Source: Notamacropus eugenii (Eukaryota; Chordata; Mammalia; Diprotodontia; Macropodidae). Taken from it: a stretch of 64,000 nucleotides of DNA. How positions within the stretch are numbered: position 1 is the stretch's first letter; each line of letters begins with the position of its first letter. Below are positions 10,455 through 21,884 of this stretch, piece by piece. The DNA is taken from NCBI RefSeq assembly GCF_028372415.1, contig NC_092872.1:518506224-518570223 (forward strand), read 5' to 3'. Position numbers and translations under genes: made by a program. The notes under the pieces were generated by a model. It ran no database searches and was not told the origin of the DNA. It saw only the letters and a list, made by a program, of their open reading frames with translations.

Positions 10455-10710
10455 GTGCAATAACTCATAGAATTTTTAGACCTGTAAGGGGACTAATGAG
10501 TTAGAAACAAAAGGGGCCTAAGAATACAGAAGACAGGATGTGAGAGCTGTAAGGGAACTTTGACATGGCCTTGTCCAGTCTACCCATTTTAAAGGTAAAG
10601 AAACTGAGAGACATAGTTTACTCTGTGTCTGTCACAGAGCTTGTAGGTGGCGGAGTTATTACCAGAGTCTGGGTTTCCTCATTCCCAGGCTGGTGCTTTT
10701 TCTCATAGAC
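10455..10710 (-). repeat. MIR-type SINE, reverse
   Basis: GAGAGCTGTAAGGGAACTTT, CCCATTTTAAAGGTAAAGAA and CACAGAGCTTGTAGGTGGCG in inverted MIR order, with the GGACTGTAAGGG-type block partly repeated at 10475. Confidence 0.6.
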
Positions 10711-10934
10711 TTCACTAGCAGTGCCTTGAGATGGGACTGACTCCTTTTTCAACAAGAAATGTATAAAGCTTCTGGGCTTCAGCCAGGTCTGAGAGAGTAG
10801 TCAGCCTGCCTGTTGTTTCCCACCCTGCTCTGGCAGACCACCTGGTTTCTGATCATCCATCTGGATGATTTAATCTCCTTCCTGTTTCCTTGATTCCACA
10901 CTTTTCCACTTTCTAGTGGCTCTGAACCACTGAC

Positions 10935-11095
10935 TTAAGAATCTCAGGCTAGAAAGGGACCTGAGAGATCATCATTTTATAAATTGGGAAACTGAGGCCC
11001 AGAGAAATTAAGTGACTTCATCTAAGCAAGGTTACCTAGTGAGTTAGTGACAGAACCAGGAATAGACTCTAGTCTCCTGGCACCATGGCCAATGT
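10935..11095 (-). repeat. MIR, reverse
   Basis: CTCAGGCTAGAAAGGGACCT, then AAATTGGGAAACTGAGGCCC and GGTTACCTAGTGAGTTAGTG. Confidence 0.7.
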
Positions 11096-11164
11096 AATTT
11101 TCACTCTGACTTCACTGCATGAGGTGGCCTTGACTATGGCTGAGCTAGCTATCGGGTTATTGGT

Positions 11165-11460
11165 TCCCTGAGGACAGGAACTGTGTCATCTTTGTATTTT
11201 CAGGGCTGTGCCTTGAGCACAAAGGACACTTAAAAATATTTGCCAAATCAATTGCTCACATTGATACAGTACTTTCAAGTTTGCAGAGCATTTTCTATAT
11301 ATCATTTTGTTTGCTCCTTCCAACCACCCTGTGACTCAATGCTATTAATATGCTTCTTTTACAGATGATGAAACTGAAGATCAGAGAAGGTAAATGGCTA
11401 GCTCTAGAGTACACAGCTAGTAAGGAACTGCAGCAGGATTTGAATCCAGTTCCATCATTC
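11165..11460 (-). repeat. L2 3' end joined to a reverse MIR
   Basis: A plus-strand L2 terminus (GAGGACAGGAACTGTGTCAT, TCTTTGTATTTTCAGGGCTG) runs through TATTTGCCAAATCAATTG directly into an inverted MIR (TTTTACAGATGATGAAACTG, ACACAGCTAGTAAGGAACTG, TTTGAATCCAGTTCC). Confidence 0.65.
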
Positions 11461-11489
11461 TCCCTGCCTCATTGTAATTTCTTTCATCC

Positions 11490-12050
11490 TTTTAATTATT
11501 CATCAGGTATGTATTAGATCCTACTATGTGCAAAGACCTCTGTTAGTCTCAGTGGGGCATACAAAGTAGAAGATACTGAATCTGCCCACAGGGAACTTAT
11601 AATCTCTTAGGAGGTATGTAACTTAGATACAGGGACAGCTAGGTGGTGCAGTGGTTAGAGCACTGGTCCTAGAGTGAGAAAGACCTGAGTACAAATTCAA
11701 TCTCAGACACATACTAGCTGTGTGACCTTGGGTAAGTCACTTAACCCTGTTTGTCTCAGTTTCCTCATCTGTAAAATGAACTGGAGAAGGAAATGGAAAA
11801 AACTTCAGTGTCTTTGTCAAGAAAACCCCAAATGGGGTCATGGAGAGTAGGACATGACCAAAATGATTGAAGGGCAACAACATAGATACAAATACTTATT
11901 GAAAAAAGCATGAGTAAATACCTCGAGAACTGAGAGGACAAAGGGATTATATCTAGCTGAAAAGATCTGGGAAGGCTTCACAGGGGAGGTAGCATTGAAA
12001 ACTGAAATAATGATGTTATCGATCAAGTCCTCTAATATCAACACCATGGT
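11490..12050 (-). repeat. L2 fragment, reverse, split by a SINE
   Basis: ATCCTACTATGTGCAAAGAC and CTGCCCACAGGGAACTTATA to 11630, resuming after the SINE with AAATACTTATTGAAAAAAGC and AGATCTGGGAAGGCTTCACA. A short TAGATAC flanks the SINE on both sides. Confidence 0.6.
11634..11882 (+). mobile_element. RTE-tailed SINE inserted in L2
   Basis: Well preserved: ACAGCTAGGTGGTGCAGTGG head, GCTGTGTGACCTTGGGTAAG, TTTCCTCATCTGTAAAATGA, AAAACCCCAAATGGGGTCAT tail. Confidence 0.9.
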
Positions 12051-12302
12051 GACCACACAGTATTAAGTAGTTCAGCTTCTTGTAGCCTGTTGGGTTTTTT
12101 TCCCTTTGATATTTTTGGGTTTCAAATAAGAGTCTGTATTCAACTGACCAGATGAGCCCTGGGAGAGCTCAGCAGAGGCAACCAACACTGAGGTCTGGAG
12201 GAGTCGGCTAAGGATTCTTGAAGGACATAGGCTGAGTCTGGAAGGATGAACCAAACCTTGGGGAAGCAGAGAATGAGGTGTTCAAAGATTCAGAAGCAGG
12301 AG

Positions 12303-12470
<168 letters not shown>

Positions 12471-13117
12471 AAGAGAGAAAAAGGGAAAAATAATGACTGC
12501 TGGGATGCTGCAGAAGAGAAGTTTGGAGAAATCAGAGGGAGAGAGATGGTTAATTCAAGATCCCAGAACTAGTTGGAAAGACAAAACTGGGCCAGCATTT
12601 GCCAAGAACCCTGCTTACTTGATTTTTTTGTACTTCCTAGTATAGGAAGGATCAGTCAGGATGATCTGTTCCTGTCACTTGGAGACGGACACATAGAATG
12701 CTTTCTTTTGGTTCTTGACTTTCCCCATGACTTTGTCTAAAGACTTTTGTAGAACTCAAGGCAGAGACTGAATCACCAGCCTTTCCTGATGAGCTTCTTC
12801 GTTTTAAACTGATTATTTGAACTGGAGCCCCCAAGGAGCTTGTGTTTGGGCTCAGGGGGCCTAGCAGGGCAGTAGAAATCCTCATAGAGAATTCCAAGGG
12901 TCCCCAGACAGAGGTATGCTGGAGTCAACTTGAAATAGCTTATGTGATTGTTAAGTTTTCAATGTGAGCATTTATACCTTGGAAATAGGCAAATGCTACA
13001 AGTCAGGGCTTGCTTTATTATTTGTCTAGACTTAAGAAAGTGATGGAAAGAATGTTAATAACACAGATGAAACTTATAAGTATGTCCTATGTTTTTGGAA
13101 AGCCGGTTGTTAAATTT
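12471..13117. other. No recognised feature
   Basis: About 650 bases with no repeat I can name. An 81-codon reverse frame (12652-12897) shows nothing recognisable. Confidence 0.45.
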
Positions 13118-13329
13118 AGTAGCTAAGTGGTGCAGTGGGTAGAGTGCTGGGTTTTGGATCTGGGTTCAAATGTGACCTCAGACACTTATTAGCTGTGTGA
13201 CCTTGGCCCAATCACTTAATCTCTGTTTCCTGCAGTTTCCTCATCTGTCAAATGGGAATAATAATAGCACCTACCTCTCAGGGTTACTGTGAGGAACAAG
13301 TGAAAATATACTTCTGGAACACTTAGCAT
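13118..13329 (+). repeat. MIR-type SINE
   Basis: TAAGTGGTGCAGTGGGTAGA head, TTAGCTGTGTGACCTTGGCC, TTTCCTCATCTGTCAAATGG, then GGGTTACTGTGAGGAACAAG and a GAACACTTAGCATA end. Confidence 0.75.
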
Positions 13330-13330
13330 A

Positions 13331-13480
13331 GGGGTAGCTAGGTACACAATGGATATTGGCACCAGCCCTGGAGTCAGGAGGACCTGAGTTTAAGTCTAAC
13401 CTCAGATGCTTACTAACTGTGCGACCCTAGGCAAGTCATTTAATCCCAAATGCCTCTCCCCTGCAAAAAAAAGAAATTAA
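13331..13480 (+). mobile_element. tRNA-headed SINE ending in an A-rich tail
   Basis: GGGTAGCTAGGTACACAATG head, CTGGAGTCAGGAGGACCTGA, CTAGGCAAGTCATTTAATCC and an A-rich end instead of the RTE tail. Confidence 0.75.
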
Positions 13481-13714
13481 AAAAATTCTTGGCATAGTAC
13501 CTGGCACATAAGCACTATAAGCTGACATTTGTTCGCTATTATACCCCTGTAATATCAGTGGCCTGATGTGGTCTTGACCAATTGGAGCCCTGCTAAATCT
13601 CTTCCAGGGTCCTAGGAGCAAGGAGCAGGTGAAGAGGGAGGAGGACTATAGGGTCATTTACCATTGAATAAACCTGCTATTGTAGAAGGAACCCTGAGTG
13701 GGAGTCATAGGACC

Positions 13715-13910
13715 CTGAGCTCATAAATTTCAAGCTAAGCAGGAGTTCAGAGGTGATCTCATTTAATGACTTCTTTATACAGATGAGGAAAGTGAAGCTG
13801 AGAGATGCTGGGACTTCCCCAACACCACAGAGTTTATAAATATTTGAGGCAGGATTCCAACTCAGGTCTTCCTGGCTCCAAGAATAGAAATCTCTCCTCT
13901 ACATCAGGGC
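13715..13910 (-). repeat. MIR, reverse
   Basis: TTTATACAGATGAGGAAAGT and CAGGATTCCAACTCAGGTCT. Confidence 0.65.
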
Positions 13911-14189
13911 TTTACTCCTGATTATGCCATGAATAAGTGGTCATTTTGTTTGATTTTTGTAATGAGTGGTTTAAATAAAAGTAATTTATTAACCAAGAAG
14001 TATTTATTGAGCATTTACTATGTGCTAAATGCAAGTGCCTAGTCTAAGGCGTAGAGATTAACCCAAGTGGAACTTTTGTTTTTGTTTTTTTAGAAAAGAT
14101 TATTTTAAAATGAGAACAAGACGTGTTATATTGGATGAGTTATTTTTCCGTTTTTGGTTCCCAATTTTTCCCTTTATAAAATGAGGAGG

Positions 14190-14345
14190 TTGGCTTGGAT
14201 GTGGTATAATAGAAATAGCTGGCCTTAGAATCAGAAAGCTGCAAGTCTTGGTTTTACCATCTGTTTGGTGATGTTGAACAAGTGACTTAGCCTCTCTGAG
14301 CCTCAATTTCCTCATCTGTAAAATCATGAGGTTGGACTAGATGAG
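14190..14345 (+). repeat. MIR
   Basis: AACAAGTGACTTAGCCTCTC, TCAATTTCCTCATCTGTAAA, then GAGGTTGGACTAGATGAGC. Confidence 0.7.
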
Positions 14346-14925
14346 CAAAAGAGAGAGCTGTAATTCGGAATTCTAACACTGAGCATGCACCCTAAAATGT
14401 GGGTGCCCAAGGCAAGTAGCATTAAGGTGCCCTCTGATAAGGTTTTTAAGACAAATTCAGGTTTTGGGGGGTTAGACCTTAGGTCTTATGACAGTCAGAA
14501 GTCCCTGTCAGAGGAGAGATGCTGGGGGACTATTCTGGGAGTTGAAGGTGGGAGGGGAGAAATCGAGACCTCAGGTTATAGTTTTGGTGAATCCCATGCT
14601 GCCATTGGGGTGACATTGAGGTTATGTATGAGAACAGAGCATGTGGATTTGAACCCCCAGGAGATAACAAGGGAGGGGAACATGTTCTGTGTTAATTGAA
14701 TCAAGGGGTCCAGTATATTAGAGGGAGATCTGTAAGCATGGTTACTTTTTAGTACAAGATAGGCAGCAGCTGGGGCCAGAGGGGGAGCTGGATAGAGGGT
14801 ACTCTAGTTGATAGGTACCTTTGGTTAGATAATTATTTTGATGATATGTCATGGTTTCTGAGATCCAGTCCTTCTGGTCTTTAAGTGATACCTTCTGATA
14901 CATGGAAAATTCGACACTAATAAGA
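14346..14925. other. No recognised feature
   Basis: Unassigned sequence. A 104-codon plus frame (14385-14699) has no domain or splice context. Confidence 0.45.
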
Positions 14926-14927
14926 CA

Positions 14928-15115
14928 ATGTTGTATAGTGGAAAGAGCACTGGATTTGGAGTTAGAAGATGTGAGTTCAAATTTGTCACTTTTCTACTTA
15001 CTGCTAGAGTAATCTTAGGCAAATCACTATCACTCTGTGGGTCTCAATTTCCACATTTATAAAATGAGAAACTTGGACTAGATAATGTGGAAGGGGACCT
15101 TCCAGCTTTAAGTCC
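14928..15115 (+). repeat. MIR
   Basis: GTATAGTGGAAAGAGCACTG head, AATCTTAGGCAAATCACTAT, then GGACTAGATAATGTGGAAGG. Confidence 0.7.
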
Positions 15116-15289
15116 AGAGCCAAAACTAGAATAAGGCAGTGACCACCAGATGAAGACACAGACTGATGGGAAGCAGGGGACAAAGATGGCGAGAAAGAGC
15201 TACACCAGAAGGAGATAGAAAACAGGAGGATGGATGCAGTAGGAAACCATGGTCTAGAGGAACAAAATGGGACCTTGCTCTTCAGTAGG

Positions 15290-15990
15290 TCAATGCTGTA
15301 AGTCACATGGATCATACAGATCTTTAGGGAGGTTTTATAGACCCATAAGTGGGGGAGCTACTTGATTCCCTAGCAACCCTGAGCTCTTTTTCCTTTCAGA
15401 GGTGGTCTTGCCCATGGTGGTATTTTAAGTCTAGAAGTCTGTATAGGTACCTATAGGAGGTTCATCCAAGGGTAGGGTTGCTTGACTCCCCAACAAGTAT
15501 ATTTTCCCATAGAGGGGTCTTGCATAGGGTAGTGTTATGAGTCAGAGCAATTGCTTAGGTCCTTGGGTGAGGGAGACCCATCAGAAAGAAGAATTTTCCT
15601 GACTTCATTGGTGGGCACACATCCTTCATGTTTGCTTTTGGGTTAACCAAACCCATCCCATTTTTGATGCTTTGTTAGCCTGAGTGCTTGTCTGGGAGAT
15701 AAGAACTCTTTTAGGCATGGCTAAGTTCTAGCCAAACTACCAAACTAGACATAAAGCAAATTCTAATGTTCCTAGGGAAAATCTTCAGCTTGACGTGAGC
15801 CAATGAGAAAACTATTGAATAGTCTGCAAGAACGAGCCAGGTCCATCTGAGCACAGGGTTTGAGAAACGAGCCACGGGTGACACTTTGCTATAAGATCTT
15901 CGCTGCTCTGAAACTCTTGGGGTCTGTGATTGTAAAAAAACATATGCCTCCTCACACTGCTTCCGTGATTCCAAGTTAAGCCTGGGCTAC
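15290..15990 (+). mobile_element. Possible solo LTR of an endogenous retrovirus
   Basis: Tentative. Two related direct repeats of about 110 bp (about 15340-15450 and 15450-15560) share CTTG(A/C)TTCCC-type and GGTCTTGC(C/A)CATGG-type blocks, as LTR U3 enhancers often do. Downstream are a CCAAT box (GAGCCAATGAGAAAA near 15798) and a TATA-like GCTATAAGATC near 15890. No flanking gag/pol/env, primer-binding site or clear TG...CA ends were seen. An unrelated unique region would look similar. Confidence 0.3.
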
Positions 15991-16477
15991 CTTCTTGAGA
16001 TAGTTATGGAGGCTTACCGATTAGCCACATATGGAGCTCCGTACTCAGCAGAACAGAGCAGAACAGCACCATCACCCAGGGACCAGAGCTCAAGGCACTG
16101 ACCTTTCAGGAAACACAGAGACTTGCAGACAAGGGACATGGGGCCTAGCCATGGGATGTTTAGACAGGGGCCAAGGTAAAAACAAAATGAAAACAGGAGT
16201 TTATTTAGTAAAAAAGAGGTCTATATTATATGGGCCAGTGATCTTGAACTTGTCTCAAGTAGCTGGAGCAGGAATCATTGATTATGGAACCTTGATAGGA
16301 AAACTGTTTCATGACCTATATAGGGTATAGAGCTGAGGTTTCAGGACAGAGTTCTCTGTCGTTTCCATTAGTGTTTCTATATGAACTGGGGATCTGATAG
16401 TTGAATGATAAACTGGGGTGACTTGAAAGAGGAGGATACCTTCTTACTTGAGACCAAGGACATGAAAATGATTTGCT
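15991..16477. other. No recognised feature
   Basis: Contains GCAGAACAGAGCAGAACAGC (direct AGCAGAAC repeats) and a 99-codon open frame (16031-16330) with no recognisable domain. Confidence 0.4.
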
Positions 16478-17172
16478 AAATGGTTTGGAAAGATGCTCAG
16501 AAGGTGAATAAAATATCTATTTTGACCCATAGATCTCACTTCTAGGCATATACCTCAAGGAGGGCAAAGACAGAAAGATCCTATATCTACTGACTAAAAT
16601 ATTTATAGGAGCAATTTTTGTAGTAGCAAAGAAGTGGGAATAAGGTGGATGTCCACTGATGGGGAAATTGCTAAACAATTTGTGGTGCATGTATGTAATA
16701 GAATGTGACTGCACTGTAGGAAAAGGAATGTGAAGGATATAGAGAAACATGGGAACATGTGCATGAACTGATGCAAAAGTAGATAAGCAGAACCAGGAGA
16801 ATCATATGCACGATGGCTACAATGATGTAAATGGAAAGAATGAAATACATTTAACTGAATATGTAGTTATGGTGACCTTGCCTGGGGCAAACTAATTATG
16901 GCATGTAATTCTAGTGATATCGCATGACTTGGAAAAAAAGATAAGGCAATGAACCTCCCTCCTTCCTTTGCAGAACTGAGGAACCAAGGGCATAGAATAT
17001 CACAAATACTGTCAGATTTGGTTGATGTGCTGGTTAATTTGCTAAACTGCTCCCCCTCTTCTTTCTTCTTATTCTTGGTTATAGAGGATGGCTGTCTAGG
17101 TAAAAGGAGGAGGAAGGATATATTTGGAAAAGAAGGTGATGTAAAAACAAAATATATCAATACAATTAAAAT
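16478..17172 (+). mobile_element. L1 3' end (ORF2 C-terminus and 3' UTR), old family
   Basis: Translated with frame changes, 16490-16860 reads like the L1 ORF2 C-terminus: KIFIGAIFVVAKKW, then GKLLNNLWCMYVIE and ISRTRRIICT. The 3' UTR (CAATGAACCTCCCTCCTTCC ... GATGTAAAAACAAAATATAT) ends near 17172. It is 5' truncated and full of stops, and it differs from the L1s at 30.1 and 40.2 kb. Confidence 0.7.
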
Positions 17173-17281
17173 GATTTTCCACTATACTTCATCCAGGGAT
17201 AGTGCTTTCTGTCATTATTTTTTACCATATGGAAATCACCTCTGCCATCTAGAAGTGATGATATTTAGGAAGCTATAAGAA

Positions 17282-17615
17282 GGTAGTATGGTGTAGTGGT
17301 AAGAATGGTTGATTTGGATGCAGAGAACCTGAATGCAAATTATAGTTCTCTAACTTACTCGGAAGGATGGAAAGAAGTGAACAGCATTTATTAAGTATCT
17401 ATTATGTTCCAGGCACTGTGTTAAACATTTTATAAACATTATCTCATTTGATCATACCACCTGTATGATCTTAGGTGTGATCATACTTATGATCTCAGGA
17501 TCTTAGGAGTCCAGTTCTCTGGACCTCAGTTTCCTCATTTATAAAATAACAGGGTTAGATTGCAGGACCTCTGAGTTCTCTTTCAGCTATGTCTATGATC
17601 TGTGAAATACTTAAG
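17282..17615 (+). repeat. MIR (+) interrupted by an inverted MIR
   Basis: GGTGTAGTGGTAAGAATGGT head at 17290. An inverted copy at 17370-17465 (CAGCATTTATTAAGTATCTA, CAGGCACTGTGTTAAACATT) interrupts it, and CCTCAGTTTCCTCATTTATA resumes at 17524. Confidence 0.6.
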
Positions 17616-18839
17616 ATACTATTTTATACAGGTTATAAAGAACCTGGCCCCCACTCTTGTTCTGAGAGGAATTACATTAGAAAAGTTCCTAGTTAGAATG
17701 GTTCTATCTTGGAACCCCCACTCCTAGAGTATCCCATGGCCAGGCTCCCCCTATAGTATGAATTGATGTGTTTTCTTACAGAACTTTGGGTTCTGGTCCA
17801 AGAGAGATTGGTCTGGTTCTTTATGTCCCCATGAGTATGGGGATCCTTTGTAAGTATCTGCTTATTTGTACATATTTCTAAGAGACTGGAGGGATTTGGA
17901 GATGAGTCTTAAACTTAGGCAGATTCAGTGATGAAATTTGACCTCCACATAGTTGATAGTTTTATGTCTGAGAGTGTGTTCTGAGGTTCCCATTGTGTTG
18001 AGCAGTAGAGAGAGAGCCACCTGGGAAGATGCAATGTATTTATTCAAGAGGGAACCGTTTTTCTCCCCTGAGGTTGTCTCAGAACAAGTCTGTTTCCATT
18101 TCTCTGGAACCTGAGACAAGTGAATTGAATACTGAAGGGGAACCTTGTACTTGGAACCAGTAGGAGATATATATTTTCCCTGAGGAAAATAATAAACTAG
18201 ATGTCTAAGCTAAGTAGGGACTTGATTTGCATATTAAGGCATTCAGGCATTAGGTTTCTGCAGGTGGATTGTACTGTTGTGTTTCCTGGGGCCTTGTTCA
18301 ACTTATTATTGACATAGGAAATAGTCACCTAGGGACCTAGTATAGCTATCCCTTCGGGCATAGTGTTACCCATAGTCACGTTGCTGTAGAAACCTATCTC
18401 TTATTTACAGTTTTTTCAGATCTCTTATTTAGGCTGGATTCTATGTGTAGAGTACCATAGAATGGGAGGACAGAGAAAGAAAGGAGACATGGTGATTCTT
18501 TCCCATGGGGGAGGCAATACACAAAGAAAGCATTTTCTGAGACCCAGAACATTATAAATATCTCAACAAAATGTATACTACTACAGTTCAAAAGAGATTA
18601 GGTTTTAAAAATAATCCATACCTAAAGCAAAGTAAAGAAAAATGCGTATTGCTCAGATTATGACATATAGCTGGGTATGCAGCCCATTTTTATGGAATCT
18701 ATAGATAGATAGTAAACTGGACCCAGCTTTGAGGAGGAACAAGAACTGGGACTAGGTTGTCTTTGGGAAATCAGAAGTGCTTGCAGTAATCCCAATATGC
18801 TTCCTGTCATAAAAATCTCATTTTTTAAACACTGATATT
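17616..18839. other. 1.2 kb with no recognised repeat
   Basis: No family assignment possible. AT-rich, with scattered short frames. TTGATTTGCATATTAAGG (near 18222) contains an octamer-like ATTTGCAT. Confidence 0.4.
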
Positions 18840-19075
18840 CTGCTGGCAGAAAGATGGGATACTACAGTCTTCAAAGCATAGCTCACAGTGGGCAATGGAG
18901 AGGTGCATGATGGGTGAGAACAGAATGTAGAGTAAAAAATGTCACTAAAGTAATATATGATAGGAAAAGAAGATGGTTTGGCCATGTGGTGAGGGTGAGG
19001 GGACAACATCTGGGACTCCAGAGTGATACCCTTCTAATGTCAGGAGAAATTGAGGAGGGAATCCAGCAGGTCAAA
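18840..19075 (+). repeat. RTE (BovB-type) LINE C-terminal fragment
   Basis: The frame around 18930-19000 gives RVKNVTKVIYDRKRRWFGHV, resembling the conserved RTE/BovB C-terminal K-RWFGHV block that follows the reverse transcriptase. Only about 80 codons survive, with stops upstream. RTE machinery is the presumed partner of the RTE-tailed SINEs here. Confidence 0.5.
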
Positions 19076-19079
19076 CAGA

Positions 19080-19337
19080 CCTGGGTGTTTGCTGGTAAAT
19101 GTTTACTAACTGGTTCTTCAAAAACAAAAACAAAACAAAACAAAAAGAGCAAAAAGTATTCTGGACACACTTTTAAGTTAAATCTGCATTTTCTCCATTT
19201 AAAAAATATTTCTAGACACTCAACAAAACAAAACAAGCCCTCATTCATAGCAGATCTTCAAGGTGTAAATGCTCCTACTGAAAATTTAACAATGGATTTG
19301 AGAGAACAAGGTTCAAGCTGTTCTCAGCATGTCCCTG
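19080..19337. mobile_element. hAT-type MITE, copy 1
   Basis: Same architecture as 48109-48366: TGTTTGCTGGTAAATG near the left end, GCTCCTACTGAAAATTTAAC internally and CAGCATGTCCCTG at the right end. This copy has an inserted or expanded AAAACAAAACAAAAC-like run (19121-19148). No clear 8-bp target duplication. Confidence 0.65.
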
Positions 19338-19464
19338 GGTAGACCCCCTGCAGCAAATTTATGGGAGGACAAGAGCAGCACAGGAGGAAACATGGCTGAA
19401 TTGTGATCTGTTTAGTTGGAGGGAGTCTTGGAGTTTTCTCCTCGTGATACAGTAGTTTTCATCC
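19338..19464. other. Short unassigned spacer
   Basis: No repeat recognised between the MITE and the L2 fragment. Confidence 0.4.
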
Positions 19465-19563
19465 TGGAAAGGTAATCTGGAGCCATATTATGAAGGCCTT
19501 TAACTACCAAACAGATGGTTTTATAATCTAACCTAAAGGCAACAATGAGGCCTCTTGAGCAGA
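19465..19563 (-). repeat. L2 (reverse), left half split by the L1
   Basis: TATTATGAAGGCCTTTAACT and AGGCAACAATGAGGCCTCTT match the inverted L2 coding region. The same L2 resumes directly after the L1 at 22989 (GTAGAATATCACTTTGGACG). Confidence 0.65.
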
Positions 19564-19573
19564 AGTTACAAGG
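19564..19573. repeat. Target-site duplication, left copy
   Basis: AGTTACAAGG; the right copy at 22989-22998 is AGTTACATGG (9 of 10 identical). Confidence 0.75.
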
Positions 19574-20142
19574 GAAAAGATTCTGGGAAAATGGCGGAAT
19601 AGGTCAGAAAATTCCAAGTTTTCCAGATATCTCCCACAAACAAGACAAAATACAACAGGTGAGCATAGAATGGTAAAATTAGATAAGAATTGGGACAGAA
19701 CAGTGGTCCTCCTGGGACAACTAGAGAATATCCAAAAAACTCCCAGGATCAAGGTTTGGTTCCTGTGAAGTGTAAACACCTCCAGGATAGTTCCACTGAA
19801 ACAGCAATCAGTGAACCCTGGGGCTAGCCAATTTGGGAGATAGCCCTGGTTTCAGCCAATTTTCCCCTCCCCGAGGACAGTGTGGGGAGTCCAGTGTCTG
19901 AGTAGGGGAAGATTGAGGGAACCTTTGCGGTTAAGGGATACCAGACCCAGCTGTGGAACCAACACCCTCCTGGTAAATGTAGAAGCAGTGGGGTGGGGTG
20001 CTGCTGGCTGTGGGCTGAAATGCTTAGTTTAAGTTCCATATCAAAGAGAAAAACTCAAGGAGAATCTGAGGTCAGAGGCGCCATCTCTTATATCCCAGGA
20101 CTAGAAGTGATTGTAATAATAAGCTGCTATAAATAAGAAAAA

Positions 20143-21080
20143 ATGAGCAAGCGAAGGAGAAAGAGCAATTACAAAAAGTTACTATGGGAATAGAGAAAAC
20201 TGGAGTTCATATTCAGAGGAGAATACTGGGGCAAAAAAACCCCCTCCTTTTGTGAAGAGTAACATTATATGGTCATCTGCCTCAAAGAATTCATAGAAGA
20301 ATTTAAAAGACTTTAAAAATAAAATGAGAGAGACTGAGGAAAAATTTTAAAAAATAAGAACAATCCAAGAAAAGCAAGATTATGAAAAGAAAGTCAACCA
20401 ACTGGAAAAGTTGATCCAGAATCTTAAGGAAGAAAACAACTTCTTGAAAATTAGAACTGGGCAAGGGAAAGCCAGGGAAGTTATAAGAGACCAAGAAATA
20501 ATTAAACAAAATATAAAGAATGAAAAAAAAGAAGAAAATGTAAAATATTTCATTAGAAAAACAATTGATCTAGAGAACAGATCAAGAAAAGAAATTATAA
20601 GAATAATCAGACTACCTGGAAGCTATGATTAAAAAAAGAATCTTAATACAATAATACAAGAAATAAATAAAATTATCCTGAAGCATGAGAACAAGAGGGG
20701 AAAGTAGAAATAGAAAAAAATCCACCTATCACCACCTGAAAGAGATCCTACAAAGAAAACCTATAGGAATATCATAGTTAAAGTCTGAAACTCTTAGCTC
20801 AAGCAAGAAGAAAAAAAAAATTCAAATATGGTGGAGCTACAATCAGAATCATACAAGACCTAGTAGCAAGGACTTTAAAAGACTACAGGTCTTGGAACAG
20901 CACATATTGAAGAGTAAAAGAACTGGGGTTGTGGCCAAAAATATCGTACCTGGTAAAGTTAAGCATAATCCTGAATGAAGAAAAAATGGCTATTTAATGA
21001 ATTGCCAGACTTCCAGAATTTTGTTGCAAAAATAACCTAAACTTAATAGAAAATTTGACATGCAAGATCCAAGAGAAGTA
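20143..21080 (+). pseudogene. L1 ORF1p, degenerate
   Basis: Starts MSKRRRKSNYKKLLWE and then hits a stop. The surviving 73-codon segment 20411-20632 covers the end of the coiled coil and the RRM entry (NVKYFIRKTIDLENRSRKE). The remaining RRM/CTD is frameshifted, recognisable by GGAGCTACAATCAGAATCAT and CAAGACCTAGTAGCAAGGAC near 20832-20870. More decayed than the copy at 5252-6353. Not functional. Confidence 0.8.
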
Positions 21081-21389
21081 TAGGGTACACATCAAAGGCT
21101 AATTACAAGGGGCTCAATAAGGATAGACTGTTGACTTTTTATATGAGGAAATAGAAAAAATATATCTAAGATTGTTATTAGTAATTGGGTAATTCAAAAG
21201 AAAGATTGAGGTAGACCTAAATATGATGTGATTCTAAGAAGGAAAACCTCTTAGGAAAAAGTAAAAAGAGTAATTGTCTTATGCAAATGAGGTATAAGAG
21301 GAAGAACTGACACAGAGGAATTAGATGGGGAGGGGGGCTGGTAGTTCTGGAACTGTGCTGTCATTGGGAATGAGTTAAAGAGGGAACTA

Positions 21390-21390
21390 T

Positions 21391-21424
<34 letters not shown>

Positions 21425-21850
21425 CTAGAAGGGCATAAAAGTCTTCAAAATTCAGAAAGAAACAAAAGGCTAAAGGGGATAGGGAGGAAGGAGAGCATAA
21501 GGGAGGGATTTTTAGAGAGAGCCCTACTCACATTAGATCTGAATTAAATAGAGAACAATACATACAGTTATAAGGGAATAAAAATCTTCTACATTTGTAA
21601 AGAAATTGAAGTGTGAGGGAATAGGATAAGGGGGGGTATAGAAGGGTGTCTAGATGAACAGGAATGGGATAAAGAAGGGATAACACATATTTGGAAGGCT
21701 ATAAAAGTTTTCTAAATTCAGATAGAAACAAGAGGGTAAAGGGGAAGAGCTGGGGTGAGAGGATGAGGGAGGGATATTTGGAGGGGAGTAGGTTAAGTAA
21801 TAGGAGGACAAGGCAGTGGGTAGAAGTAAAGTAAAAAGGAGTCAGGAGGA
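21390..21850 (+). repeat. (CA)n tract followed by tandem purine-rich units
   Basis: A (CA)n tract at 21390-21417 is followed by related blocks of about 150-300 bp. GGGCATAAAAGTCTTCAAAA (21430) corresponds to GGCTATAAAAGTTTTCTAAA (21698). Both are followed by AGAAACAA(A/G)AGG and GGGGA-rich sequence. A partial middle copy lies near 21570-21650. Confidence 0.75.
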
Positions 21851-21884
21851 ATAGGAAATAAGAGATATACACAAACAAATAAAG

